This document shows, in pieces, positions 1-4,994 of a stretch of DNA of 7,296 nucleotides (position 1 is its first letter; each line of letters begins with the position of its first letter). The DNA lies in contig CALAQQ010000155.1 of the NCBI GenBank assembly GCA_937888485.1, positions 1-7,296 of the forward strand, in the 5' to 3' direction. The position numbers and the translations under genes were made by a program. This DNA comes from an uncultured Clostridia bacterium (GTDB lineage Bacteria > Bacillota > Clostridia > Oscillospirales > Acutalibacteraceae). The notes beneath the pieces were generated by a model. That model ran no database searches, was not told the origin of the DNA, and saw only the letters and a program-made list of their open reading frames with translations.

Positions 1-4
1 CTCC

Positions 5-102
5 AAACAAAAAACATCCGTAAGCATATCTTCAAAGACCTAACGATATGCTGACGGATGCTCAGAGCATCTTACTACCCGGTGGCAGTTGTTTTTTAAT
101 TC
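5..102 (-). ncRNA. Predicted terminated leader RNA (attenuator/riboswitch-like or small RNA), class unknown
   Basis: A strong leftward promoter just upstream predicts an RNA starting near 102 and ending at the T-run near 14-5, about 98 nt. Read on the minus strand, it forms a hairpin ACUGCC-ACCG-GGUAGU (89-74) that contains one G-U pair. The same pair would be an A-C mismatch in the plus-strand RNA, which supports leftward transcription. A second hairpin GAUGCU-CUG-AGCAUC (71-57) follows, then the terminator stem. The 3' arm of the second hairpin shares CAUC (60-57) with the base of the terminator's 5' arm, so the two structures compete, as in an attenuator. The minus strand reads GGAG at 4-1, a possible ribosome binding site for a gene outside the window. 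I compared it from memory with the M-box, SAM, TPP, cobalamin, ZTP, fluoride and preQ1 types and none fits convincingly. It could instead be a free small RNA. Confidence 0.55.
9..60 (-). terminator. Intrinsic terminator of the leftward leader RNA
   Basis: On the minus strand CATCCGT and AGCATATC (60-54 and 52-45) pair with GATATGCT and ACGGATG (30-23 and 21-15). This gives 15 base pairs interrupted by one mismatch (53/22) around a 14-nt loop. TTTTTT (14-9), G and TTT follow directly, the classic Rho-independent pattern. It lies only about 40-90 nt after the predicted start, so it would end transcription early unless it is regulated. Confidence 0.75.
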
Positions 103-108
103 CGAAAT

Positions 109-137
109 ATTATATCCGATGTGAATAATAAAGTCAA
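109..137 (-). promoter_or_regulatory. Strong leftward sigma-A promoter
   Basis: The minus strand reads TTGACT (137-132), a 17-nt spacer, then TATAAT (114-109). This is 11 of 12 consensus matches with optimal spacing. Predicted transcription starts near 102, just upstream of the two hairpins and the terminator. It diverges from the feo promoter. Confidence 0.75.
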
Positions 138-176
138 GGGGAGCTTTATATAACGGTTAAAAATACAATTATATTG

Positions 177-190
177 TTAGTTGCGACTAA
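177..190. promoter_or_regulatory. Putative metalloregulator operator, copy 1 (distal)
   Basis: TTAGTTGCGACTAA is an inverted repeat of the form TTAG-N6-CTAA, and the same architecture recurs at 285-300 and 578-593. It lies about 60 bp upstream of the feo -35 box and about 40 bp upstream of the leftward promoter's -35 box, so it could serve either direction. TTAG/CTAA half-sites resemble those of DtxR/IdeR/MntR-family sites, but the spacing differs from the classical DtxR box. The regulator identity is inferred. Confidence 0.5.
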
Positions 191-208
191 TCGTTTTGTG
201 AAAAACGA
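191..208. repeat. Short inverted repeat in the feo upstream region
   Basis: TCGTTTT (191-197) and AAAACGA (202-208) form a 7-bp inverted repeat with a 4-nt loop, directly abutting operator copy 1. The following AT-rich stretch to 248 contains GAAATTTT twice. No gene or clear second promoter is visible there. The function is unknown and the repeat may be incidental in such AT-rich sequence. Confidence 0.3.
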
Positions 209-248
209 CGAAATTGAAATTTTGTGGAAATTTTATCCCCGAAAATTA

Positions 249-277
249 TTGACAAATGATGAACAGTGATTTAAAAT
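249..277 (+). promoter_or_regulatory. feo operon promoter
   Basis: TTGACA (249-254), a 17-nt spacer and TAAAAT (272-277) make a near-consensus sigma-A promoter. The predicted start is near 284, giving a 5' leader of about 40 nt before feoA. The predicted start abuts operator copy 2 (285-300), a good position for repression by a metal-loaded regulator. Confidence 0.75.
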
Positions 278-284
278 ACAAACA

Positions 285-300
285 GTTAGACGAAGCTAAC
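285..300. promoter_or_regulatory. Putative metalloregulator operator, copy 2 (at feo transcription start)
   Basis: GTTAG-ACGAAG-CTAAC is a 5+5 inverted repeat with a 6-nt centre. Its flanks (CAGTTAG...CTAACC) are identical to those of copy 3 at 578-593. It covers the predicted +1 of the feo promoter, so a bound protein would block initiation. A DtxR/MntR-type iron sensor is the likeliest binder by analogy. No regulator gene is present in the window. Confidence 0.6.
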
Positions 301-323
301 CAATAGAGAAACAAGGTGAATTT

Positions 324-536
324 ATGACTTTGCTTGATGCCATGGAAGGCAAGGAATATATAATTCAGAGCATTGAAACCGATGATGAGGAGCTTGATGC
401 TTTTCTCTTTTCGCTCGGATGTTACAGCGGTGAACCGATTACCGTTGTTTCAAAAACAAAGGGCGGATGTGTTGTTTCAATCAAGGACGGCAGATATACC
501 ATCGATAATCAGCTTGCAGAGGCAATCGGTATCTGA
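324..536 (+). CDS. feoA: FeoA, ferrous iron transport accessory protein
   Basis: This 70-residue protein has the size and pattern of FeoA, the small SH3-like cytosolic partner of the FeoB iron transporter. Family features visible are the central 'SLGCYSGEPITVVSK' segment (about residues 30-44), which corresponds to the FeoA 'lGl..G..i.v' core, and the closing strand 'GRYTIDNQLAEAIGI', matching the usual 'g..ial....A..I.V' ending. The ATG is preceded by AAGGTGA (313-319). It is the first gene after the feo promoter and lies 82 nt upstream of the feoB start, so it should be co-transcribed with feoB and the small Cys-rich gene. FeoA is thought to modulate FeoB assembly or GTPase activity; that role is family knowledge. 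Identification is strongly supported by context. Confidence 0.92.
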   Translation: MTLLDAMEGKEYIIQSIETDDEELDAFLFSLGCYSGEPITVVSKTKGGCVVSIKDGRYTIDNQLAEAIGI

Positions 537-544
537 TATCGGGG

Positions 545-570
545 TAAAAGTAGTCTGCCGATTACTTTTA
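545..570 (+). other. AU-rich hairpin in the feoA-feoB gap
   Basis: TAAAAGTA (545-552) pairs exactly with TACTTTTA (563-570) around a 10-nt loop. It sits 8 nt after the feoA stop and just before operator copy 3. No long T-run follows, so it is a weak terminator candidate at best. It may act as an mRNA processing or stability element that sets the feoA:feoB ratio. Confidence 0.4.
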
Positions 571-577
571 ACGTGCA

Positions 578-593
578 GTTAGTTGCAACTAAC
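578..593. promoter_or_regulatory. Putative metalloregulator operator, copy 3 (between feoA and feoB)
   Basis: GTTAGTTGCAACTAAC is a perfect 16-bp palindrome and the best copy of the TTAG-N6-CTAA motif. It ends 25 nt before the feoB ATG. No convincing promoter is visible in the gap: the best candidate, TTGCAG (514-519) with TATCGG (537-542), is poor. It may therefore act as a roadblock, regulate a cryptic internal promoter, or assist looping with copies 1 and 2. Confidence 0.6.
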
Positions 594-605
594 CAAAACG
601 ATAAA

Positions 606-610
606 GGAGG
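606..610 (+). promoter_or_regulatory. feoB ribosome binding site (decides the start)
   Basis: AAAGGAGG (603-610) with core GGAGG lies 8 nt before ATG 619. An in-frame TTG at 583 would add 12 residues, but it lies inside the operator palindrome and has no Shine-Dalgarno sequence. The FeoB family also begins right at the G1 loop strand, as it does with the ATG at 619. Confidence 0.85.
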
Positions 611-618
611 AAATAAGA

Positions 619-2628
619 ATGAGAATTGCTTTGGCGGGTAATCCCAACAGCGGTAAAACAACCATGTATAATGCGCTTACCGGCAGAAATGAAAAGGTGG
701 GCAACTGGGCGGGTGTTACCGTTGAGAAGAAAGAGCATTCAATCAAAAAGAGCTATTATGCAGGCGAGGAGCTTATTGCCGTTGACCTTCCGGGTGCATA
801 TTCGATGTCACCTTTCACCTCAGAGGAAAGCATAACAAGTTCATTTGTCAAGAATGAAAAACCCGATGCGATTATCAATATTGTTGACTCAACCAATCTT
901 AGCAGAAGCCTTTTCTTTACGACTCAGCTTCTTGAGCTCGGAATTCCTGTTATTGTTGCACTCAACAAAACAGATATAAATAAGAAAAAAGAAACAAAAA
1001 TCGATATAAAAGCTCTTTCGGAGAAGCTCGGATGTCCCGTTATCGAAACCGTTTCCACATCGGCAGACGGACTTGCAGAGGTTGTCAAAGCGGCTGTTGA
1101 ATCAAAAGGCAAGCTGCAGAGAGCACCTTATTCACAGGGCGGAGTTAATCTTCTTGATAAAAAATCTGTTATTGAAGCGGATAAAAAGCGCTTTGCATTT
1201 GTAAACGGAATAATCAAAGAGGTTGAAAACCGTAAGGTGCTTACAAAAGACAAGAACATACACGATAAAATCGATGCTGTTCTGACAAACAAATGGCTCG
1301 GAATTCCTGTTTTTGCAGTTGTGATGTTTGCTGTTTTCTGGATTTCGCAGGCAGGTCCGGGCGTATGGATTGCAGATTGGCTTGTAGGTTTACTTGAAGG
1401 CGGTCAGGCTGCAATCGGTGAGCTTTTTGCAGATGCAAACCCGCTTCTCTATTCACTTCTCATTGACGGCGTGATCGGCGGCGTTATTGCAGTTGTAGGC
1501 TTCCTTCCTCTTGTTATGGTTATGTATTTTCTTATCGCCCTTCTTGAGGACTGCGGTTATATGGCGAGAGTTTCCGTTGTTCTTGACCCGATTTTCAAAA
1601 AGGTTGGTTTGAGCGGAAAATCGGTTATTCCTTTTGTTATCGGTGTCGGATGTGCAATTCCCGGTGTTATGGCAAGCCGTACAATCCGCAACGAGCGTGA
1701 ACGCAGAGCAACGGCAATGATAACTCCGTTCATGCCCTGCGGTGCAAAGCTTCCTGTTATTTCTCTTTTTGCAGGCGCATTCTTTGAGGATGCAACATGG
1801 GTTGGTCCTCTTATGTATTTTGCAGGTATTATTCTCATTTTTGTGAGCGCACTTATCATAAATAAAATCACAGGTAACAAGAAGAAGTCCTTCTTCATTA
1901 TGGAGCTCCCCGAATATAAGGTTCCGAGTCTTTGGAGAGCAACAAAATCCATGTGCAGCAGAGGATGGGCATACATAGTGAAAGCTGCAACAATCATCCT
2001 TCTCTGCAATACAGCGGTTCAGATTATGCAGTCGTTTGACTGGAGCTTCAAGGTTGCCGAATCGGCAGATACTTCAATCCTCGCATCAATTGCAGGTCCG
2101 TTTGCTTATATCCTCGTTCCCGTTGTCGGCGTGCTTTCATGGCAGCTTGCTGCAGCTGCAGTTACAGGATTCATCGCAAAGGAAAACGTTGTCGGAACAT
2201 TGGCGGTTTGCTTTGTCGGACTTGAAAACCTTATTGATACCGAAGAGCTCGCACTTATGGAAGGTGCAGGAACAGAGGTTGCAGGTGTAATGGCAATTAC
2301 CAAGGTTGCTGCCCTTGCTTATCTTATGTTCAACCTTTATACACCTCCTTGCTTTGCAGCTATCGGTGCTATGAACAGCGAAATGAAGAGTGCAAAATGG
2401 CTCTGGGCAGGAATAGGTTATCAGCTTGGAACAGGTTTCACCGTCGGTTATCTTGTTTATCAGATTGGTACCCTTATCGCAACAGGTTCATTCGGCGAAG
2501 GTTTTGTTTCCGGACTTATTGCAGTTCTGGTTTTTGTTGCAATTATTGTTGCTCTTTGTATTCATGCAAACAATATGGCAAAGAAAGAAAAGGCTCTTAA
2601 AAGCAAGAAGGTTACAGTAGCAAAATAA
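619..2628 (+). CDS. feoB: FeoB, ferrous iron transporter with N-terminal GTPase domain
   Basis: FeoB imports Fe2+ across the inner membrane and carries a cytosolic G-protein domain. With the ATG at 619 the product is 669 residues. GTPase motifs are clear: G1 GNPNSGKT (7-14), G2 region AGVTVE with T34, G3 DLPG (56-59), G4 NKTD (116-119) and G5 STSAD (146-150). A helical linker follows (about 180-220), then a hydrophobic domain from about 228 to 650 with multiple spans. The two gate-like conserved segments of the family are present, GVGCAIPGVMASRT (342-355, Cys345) and PFMPCGAKLP (370-379, Cys374). The C-terminus is a short basic tail. The length is in the range of clostridial FeoB proteins and all key motifs are intact. 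It lies between feoA and a small Cys-rich membrane gene (13 nt to the next ATG), and transcription is probably iron-repressed through the three TTAG-N6-CTAA sites. Confidence 0.97.
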   Translation: MRIALAGNPNSGKTTMYNALTGRNEKVGNWAGVTVEKKEHSIKKSYYAGEELIAVDLPGAYSMSPFTSEESITSSFVKNEKPDAIINIVDSTNLSRSLFFTTQLLELGIPVIVALNKTDINKKKETKIDIKALSEKLGCPVIETVSTSADGLAEVVKAAVESKGKLQRAPYSQGGVNLLDKKSVIEADKKRFAFVNGIIKEVENRKVLTKDKNIHDKIDAVLTNKWLGIPVFAVVMFAVFWISQAGPGVWIADWLVGLLEGGQAAIGELFADANPLLYSLLIDGVIGGVIAVVGFLPLVMVMYFLIALLEDCGYMARVSVVLDPIFKKVGLSGKSVIPFVIGVGCAIPGVMASRTIRNERERRATAMITPFMPCGAKLPVISLFAGAFFEDATWVGPLMYFAGIILIFVSALIINKITGNKKKSFFIMELPEYKVPSLWRATKSMCSRGWAYIVKAATIILLCNTAVQIMQSFDWSFKVAESADTSILASIAGPFAYILVPVVGVLSWQLAAAAVTGFIAKENVVGTLAVCFVGLENLIDTEELALMEGAGTEVAGVMAITKVAALAYLMFNLYTPPCFAAIGAMNSEMKSAKWLWAGIGYQLGTGFTVGYLVYQIGTLIATGSFGEGFVSGLIAVLVFVAIIVALCIHANNMAKKEKALKSKKVTVAK

Positions 2629-2641
2629 TCAGGAGTAAAAT

Positions 2642-2803
2642 ATGGAAAACATAATTATATCCGTTATTGTAATTGCGATAGTCGGTCTTGTGACCTTTTA
2701 TATAGTCAGAGAAAAAAAGAAGGGCAGGAAATGTATAGGCTGCCCCGACGGTGCAACTTGTCCGCATGCTAAAAACGGCGGCTGTTCATGCAATAACGAA
2801 TAA
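2642..2803 (+). CDS. FeoB-associated Cys-rich membrane protein (53 aa)
   Basis: This short ORF starts at ATG 2642 with AGGAG at 2631-2635, 13 nt after the feoB stop. The 53-residue product has one N-terminal transmembrane segment (about residues 4-22), a basic stretch REKKKGRK (23-30) and a Cys-rich tail with cysteines at 31, 34, 40, 48 and 50 (CIGC, C, CSC). Size, order of parts and position behind feoB match the FeoB-associated Cys-rich membrane protein family of Firmicutes. By the positive-inside rule the Cys tail should face the cytosol, where it could receive or buffer Fe2+ delivered by FeoB; that role is inference. It shares the feo promoter and ends just before the operon terminator. 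Confidence 0.88.
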   Translation: MENIIISVIVIAIVGLVTFYIVREKKKGRKCIGCPDGATCPHAKNGGCSCNNE

Positions 2804-2806
2804 CAA

Positions 2807-2850
2807 AATCCCCGCAAATCCTCATTCAGGAAGATTTGTGGGGATTGTAT
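2807..2850 (+). terminator. feo operon terminator, possibly bidirectional
   Basis: AATCCCCGCAAATC (2807-2820) pairs with GATTTGTGGGGATT (2833-2846) over 14 bp, including one G-U pair in the plus-strand RNA, around a 12-nt loop. GTATTATTT follows. The wobble would be an A-C mismatch in the opposite RNA, so the rightward role is favoured. The leftward patatin gene ends at 2850, so the stem probably also stops that transcript, with TTTTGTT following on the minus strand. Confidence 0.75.
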
Positions 2851-3695
2851 TATTTAAGGAATTCTTTTATGTTTTCAAGATGCTTTTCAGCAACTTTACG
2901 CCCGATTTCATAAACTCTCTGCATATTATCGGGGTTATGTTCGATTCGGCCGATTTCAAGCGGAGCTTCGGGTCTTATAACATAAGCTGCGCCGGACTTT
3001 TCTTTTTCGGCAATATATTCAAGAGTTTCGTTATATTCAATATGTCTGTTTTTCATTGTTTCAATGACATTCGGATATTCCTTGAGAACATGTTTCATGA
3101 TTTTGACTGCAGAACTGGGCTTCTTGAGATAACCTTCGGGCTGAGTGAGAATGATAACGTTTTTCTCAAAGCCGATACTTTCAAAATACTGAATCGGAAC
3201 GGAATCTGCTATACCGCCGTCAAGATATTTTCTGCCTTTGATTTCGACCGGTTTTGAAACAATCGGCATGGAAGCTGATGCTCTGAAGCATTCGAGTGCA
3301 TCTTCACCCGCTTCATCAGAATTGATGTAAACAGCTTTACCTGTTTCAACATCGGTTACAACAACAAAGAAATCCATGGGATTATCGATATATGCCTGTG
3401 TGTCAAATAAATCAAGAGTATCGGGAACAGTGCGATAGCAGAATTCAGCGCCGAAAAGGTCGCCCGTTTTTATAAGCGAACGAAAACTGCAGAATCTCGG
3501 ATCTTTTGCAAAGCGTTTGTTGTATCTTATAACTCTGCCGATTTGCCTTGACTTATAGTTGCATCCGAATGCCGCACCTGCAGAAACTCCGATTGCGGCA
3601 TCAAATTCTATTCCGTTTTCCATAAAGACATCCATAACGCCCGCCGTAAATAAGCCGCGCATTGCACCGCCTTCGAGAATCAGTCCTTTTTTCAT
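2850..3695 (-). CDS. Patatin-like phospholipase (Ser-Asp dyad lipid acyl hydrolase)
   Basis: This 281-residue protein carries the full patatin signature: the oxyanion loop GGAMRG (9-14), the nucleophile elbow GVSAG (36-40, Ser38) and the DGG motif (159-161, Asp159). It should hydrolyse an acyl ester, probably of a phospholipid or lysophospholipid. The layout resembles the bacterial YjjU/RssA-type single-domain proteins with a C-terminal extension of about 100 residues. There is no signal peptide, so it is cytosolic or on the inner face of the membrane. Its ATG overlaps the stop of the upstream metallophosphoesterase by 4 nt (ATGA, 3695-3692), with AGGAG at 3708-3704 on the minus strand, implying translational coupling. 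The substrate cannot be read from sequence. Confidence 0.9.
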   Translation of the reverse strand: MKKGLILEGGAMRGLFTAGVMDVFMENGIEFDAAIGVSAGAAFGCNYKSRQIGRVIRYNKRFAKDPRFCSFRSLIKTGDLFGAEFCYRTVPDTLDLFDTQAYIDNPMDFFVVVTDVETGKAVYINSDEAGEDALECFRASASMPIVSKPVEIKGRKYLDGGIADSVPIQYFESIGFEKNVIILTQPEGYLKKPSSAVKIMKHVLKEYPNVIETMKNRHIEYNETLEYIAEKEKSGAAYVIRPEAPLEIGRIEHNPDNMQRVYEIGRKVAEKHLENIKEFLK

Positions 3696-4939
3696 TGTCC
3701 GAGCTCCTGCATTGTTACTTCTTCTTTGGGATATTGTGAGGTATATTTGTCCTGATAATAGTTTTCCAAGCCGTACTCAATTCTGCCGTTTTCATTAATA
3801 TTGATAACGGTGCATCCTCTCTGTGAACCGAGTGTTGAAATTTTTGAGTATGCAAGATAGTCAATGCTGTAAGAATAGTTGAGGTCTATTCCTTTGTAGT
3901 TCAATGAGAAGTTATTCAGATGGTCGTGGCCGCAGAAAACGGAGTCTGTGCTACCGAGTTCCTGCATGGTTTCGAAGAATTTATCCTCATAAATACCGTG
4001 ATAGACTATCTTATCAGATTCTCCTGCAGTACCGTAATTGTATTTAACATTTTCCGTATCTTTATATCCGTTTTCAGAGTATTCAACCCATGCATCCTTG
4101 TATTCCGAAAGAGGAATATGAAGAAAAACCGTAGAAGACGGATTGAGTATGTTGATATCCCCAAAGGGAGCGGCACTGCTCGAAGAATAAAGCTTTATCA
4201 TGTTATGGTTTCGGTTTGCTTCAACGGTGTTTTTGTACCATTCAATCTGATTTTCGTGAATGTTGTCGTATTTCCACATGATTCCGAGATAGTCGCCGTC
4301 AACATATGAATGGGAGTCTATTGTGTAAATCGAACGTGTGATAATTCCGTCGGAATTAACAATATTAAACACCTGATTGCCGTAGCCGTCAACATTCTCT
4401 GCACCATCACGCATAAGGCAATGGGGATATTTTTCGTATAAGTCTGTTATGTCCTCGCGGTCAAAATAGCTATAAACTTCGGTATCATGATTGCCGTAGG
4501 TAGCAGTCCAGTAAACTCCGAGCGTTTCCATAAGCTCTGCAAAAATTTTTGCACCTGATTTATTGTTGAACGTTCCTGCCTGGAAAGGAACGGGATAAGC
4601 AATGTCACCCGAAGCAATAACAAAATCAGGTTTTTCCTCGTTGATAATTGCCGCAACAGCATTGAGTGCCATTTGGTCTTTTTTCATTGACATCCAGCCG
4701 CCACCGATGTGAATATCCGTAATCTGAAGCACCTTAAGACCGTTGTCGGAAATAATGTTCCACACGCCGTCATCAGGGTTTTCAAATATTAATTCACTGT
4801 TTATTTCCGATGAAAAGGATTTTGCTCTTTTAATATTTGAGTAAACGATAATTGTGTTTGCAATAGCCGTTACCGCTGAAATAACAGCTATAACCGCAAG
4901 AATAATTGATATGACTTTCAGAAACTTTCTCTTTTTCAT
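3692..4939 (-). CDS. Membrane-anchored calcineurin-like metallophosphoesterase (Dcr2-like)
   Basis: The product is 415 residues. It begins MKKRK, followed by an uncleaved-looking hydrophobic anchor (about 9-33), so the catalytic domain probably lies outside the cytoplasm. Dinuclear metal motifs appear in order: TDIH (D75, H77), SGD (D112), GNHD (149-152), HIPLSEY (H274) and GHDH (337-340). The HIPLSEY segment is typical of the Dcr2/purple-acid-phosphatase-like branch of calcineurin phosphoesterases. It should hydrolyse a phosphomonoester or phosphodiester; the substrate is unknown. The ribosome binding site is AAGGGG (4951-4946 on the minus strand), 6 nt from the ATG. It is followed directly by the overlapping patatin gene and preceded by a second metallophosphoesterase behind a hairpin. 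No own promoter is obvious, so it may rely on read-through from the promoter at 6231-6203. Confidence 0.9.
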   Translation of the reverse strand: MKKRKFLKVISIILAVIAVISAVTAIANTIIVYSNIKRAKSFSSEINSELIFENPDDGVWNIISDNGLKVLQITDIHIGGGWMSMKKDQMALNAVAAIINEEKPDFVIASGDIAYPVPFQAGTFNNKSGAKIFAELMETLGVYWTATYGNHDTEVYSYFDREDITDLYEKYPHCLMRDGAENVDGYGNQVFNIVNSDGIITRSIYTIDSHSYVDGDYLGIMWKYDNIHENQIEWYKNTVEANRNHNMIKLYSSSSAAPFGDINILNPSSTVFLHIPLSEYKDAWVEYSENGYKDTENVKYNYGTAGESDKIVYHGIYEDKFFETMQELGSTDSVFCGHDHLNNFSLNYKGIDLNYSYSIDYLAYSKISTLGSQRGCTVININENGRIEYGLENYYQDKYTSQYPKEEVTMQELGQ

Positions 4940-4960
4940 TTTTTACCCCTTAATATTTTA

Positions 4961-4988
4961 AAGGCACAGCTTAAAGAGGCTGTGCCTT
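4961..4988 (-). terminator. Hairpin between the two metallophosphoesterase genes (partial terminator?)
   Basis: AAGGCACAGC (4961-4970) and GCTGTGCCTT (4979-4988) form a perfect 10-bp stem with an 8-nt loop, starting 6 nt after the stop codon of the upstream gene. On the minus strand the following sequence is TAAAATATT rather than a clean T-run, so termination may be leaky. That would allow partial read-through into the downstream phosphoesterase-patatin pair. Confidence 0.55.
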
Positions 4989-4994
4989 GTTTTC

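Noticed and set aside
74..97. Rightward terminator (hairpin 74-89 followed by TTGTTTTTT)
   Set aside because: In plus-strand RNA the stem has an A-C mismatch that becomes a G-U pair only in the leftward RNA, and a strong leftward promoter sits just upstream. A weak rightward role for a gene to the left cannot be excluded.
514..542. Internal feoB promoter TTGCAG-N17-TATCGG
   Set aside because: The -10 box is poor, and the match is no better than expected by chance in this composition.
583..618. In-frame TTG start extending FeoB by 12 residues
   Set aside because: It lies inside the operator palindrome with no ribosome binding site. The ATG at 619 has AAAGGAGG at ideal spacing and gives the usual FeoB N-terminus.
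1557..2009. 150-aa minus-strand open frame inside feoB
   Set aside because: It is antisense to the conserved FeoB membrane domain and is a by-product of its codon usage. No start signals.
2751..3257. 168-aa plus-strand open frame
   Set aside because: It starts within the Cys-rich gene, runs through the feo terminator and lies antisense to the well-supported patatin gene. It has no ribosome binding site and no recognisable domain.
3920..4309. 129-aa plus-strand open frame
   Set aside because: It is antisense to the metallophosphoesterase catalytic region (GHDH and neighbouring motifs) and has no start signals.
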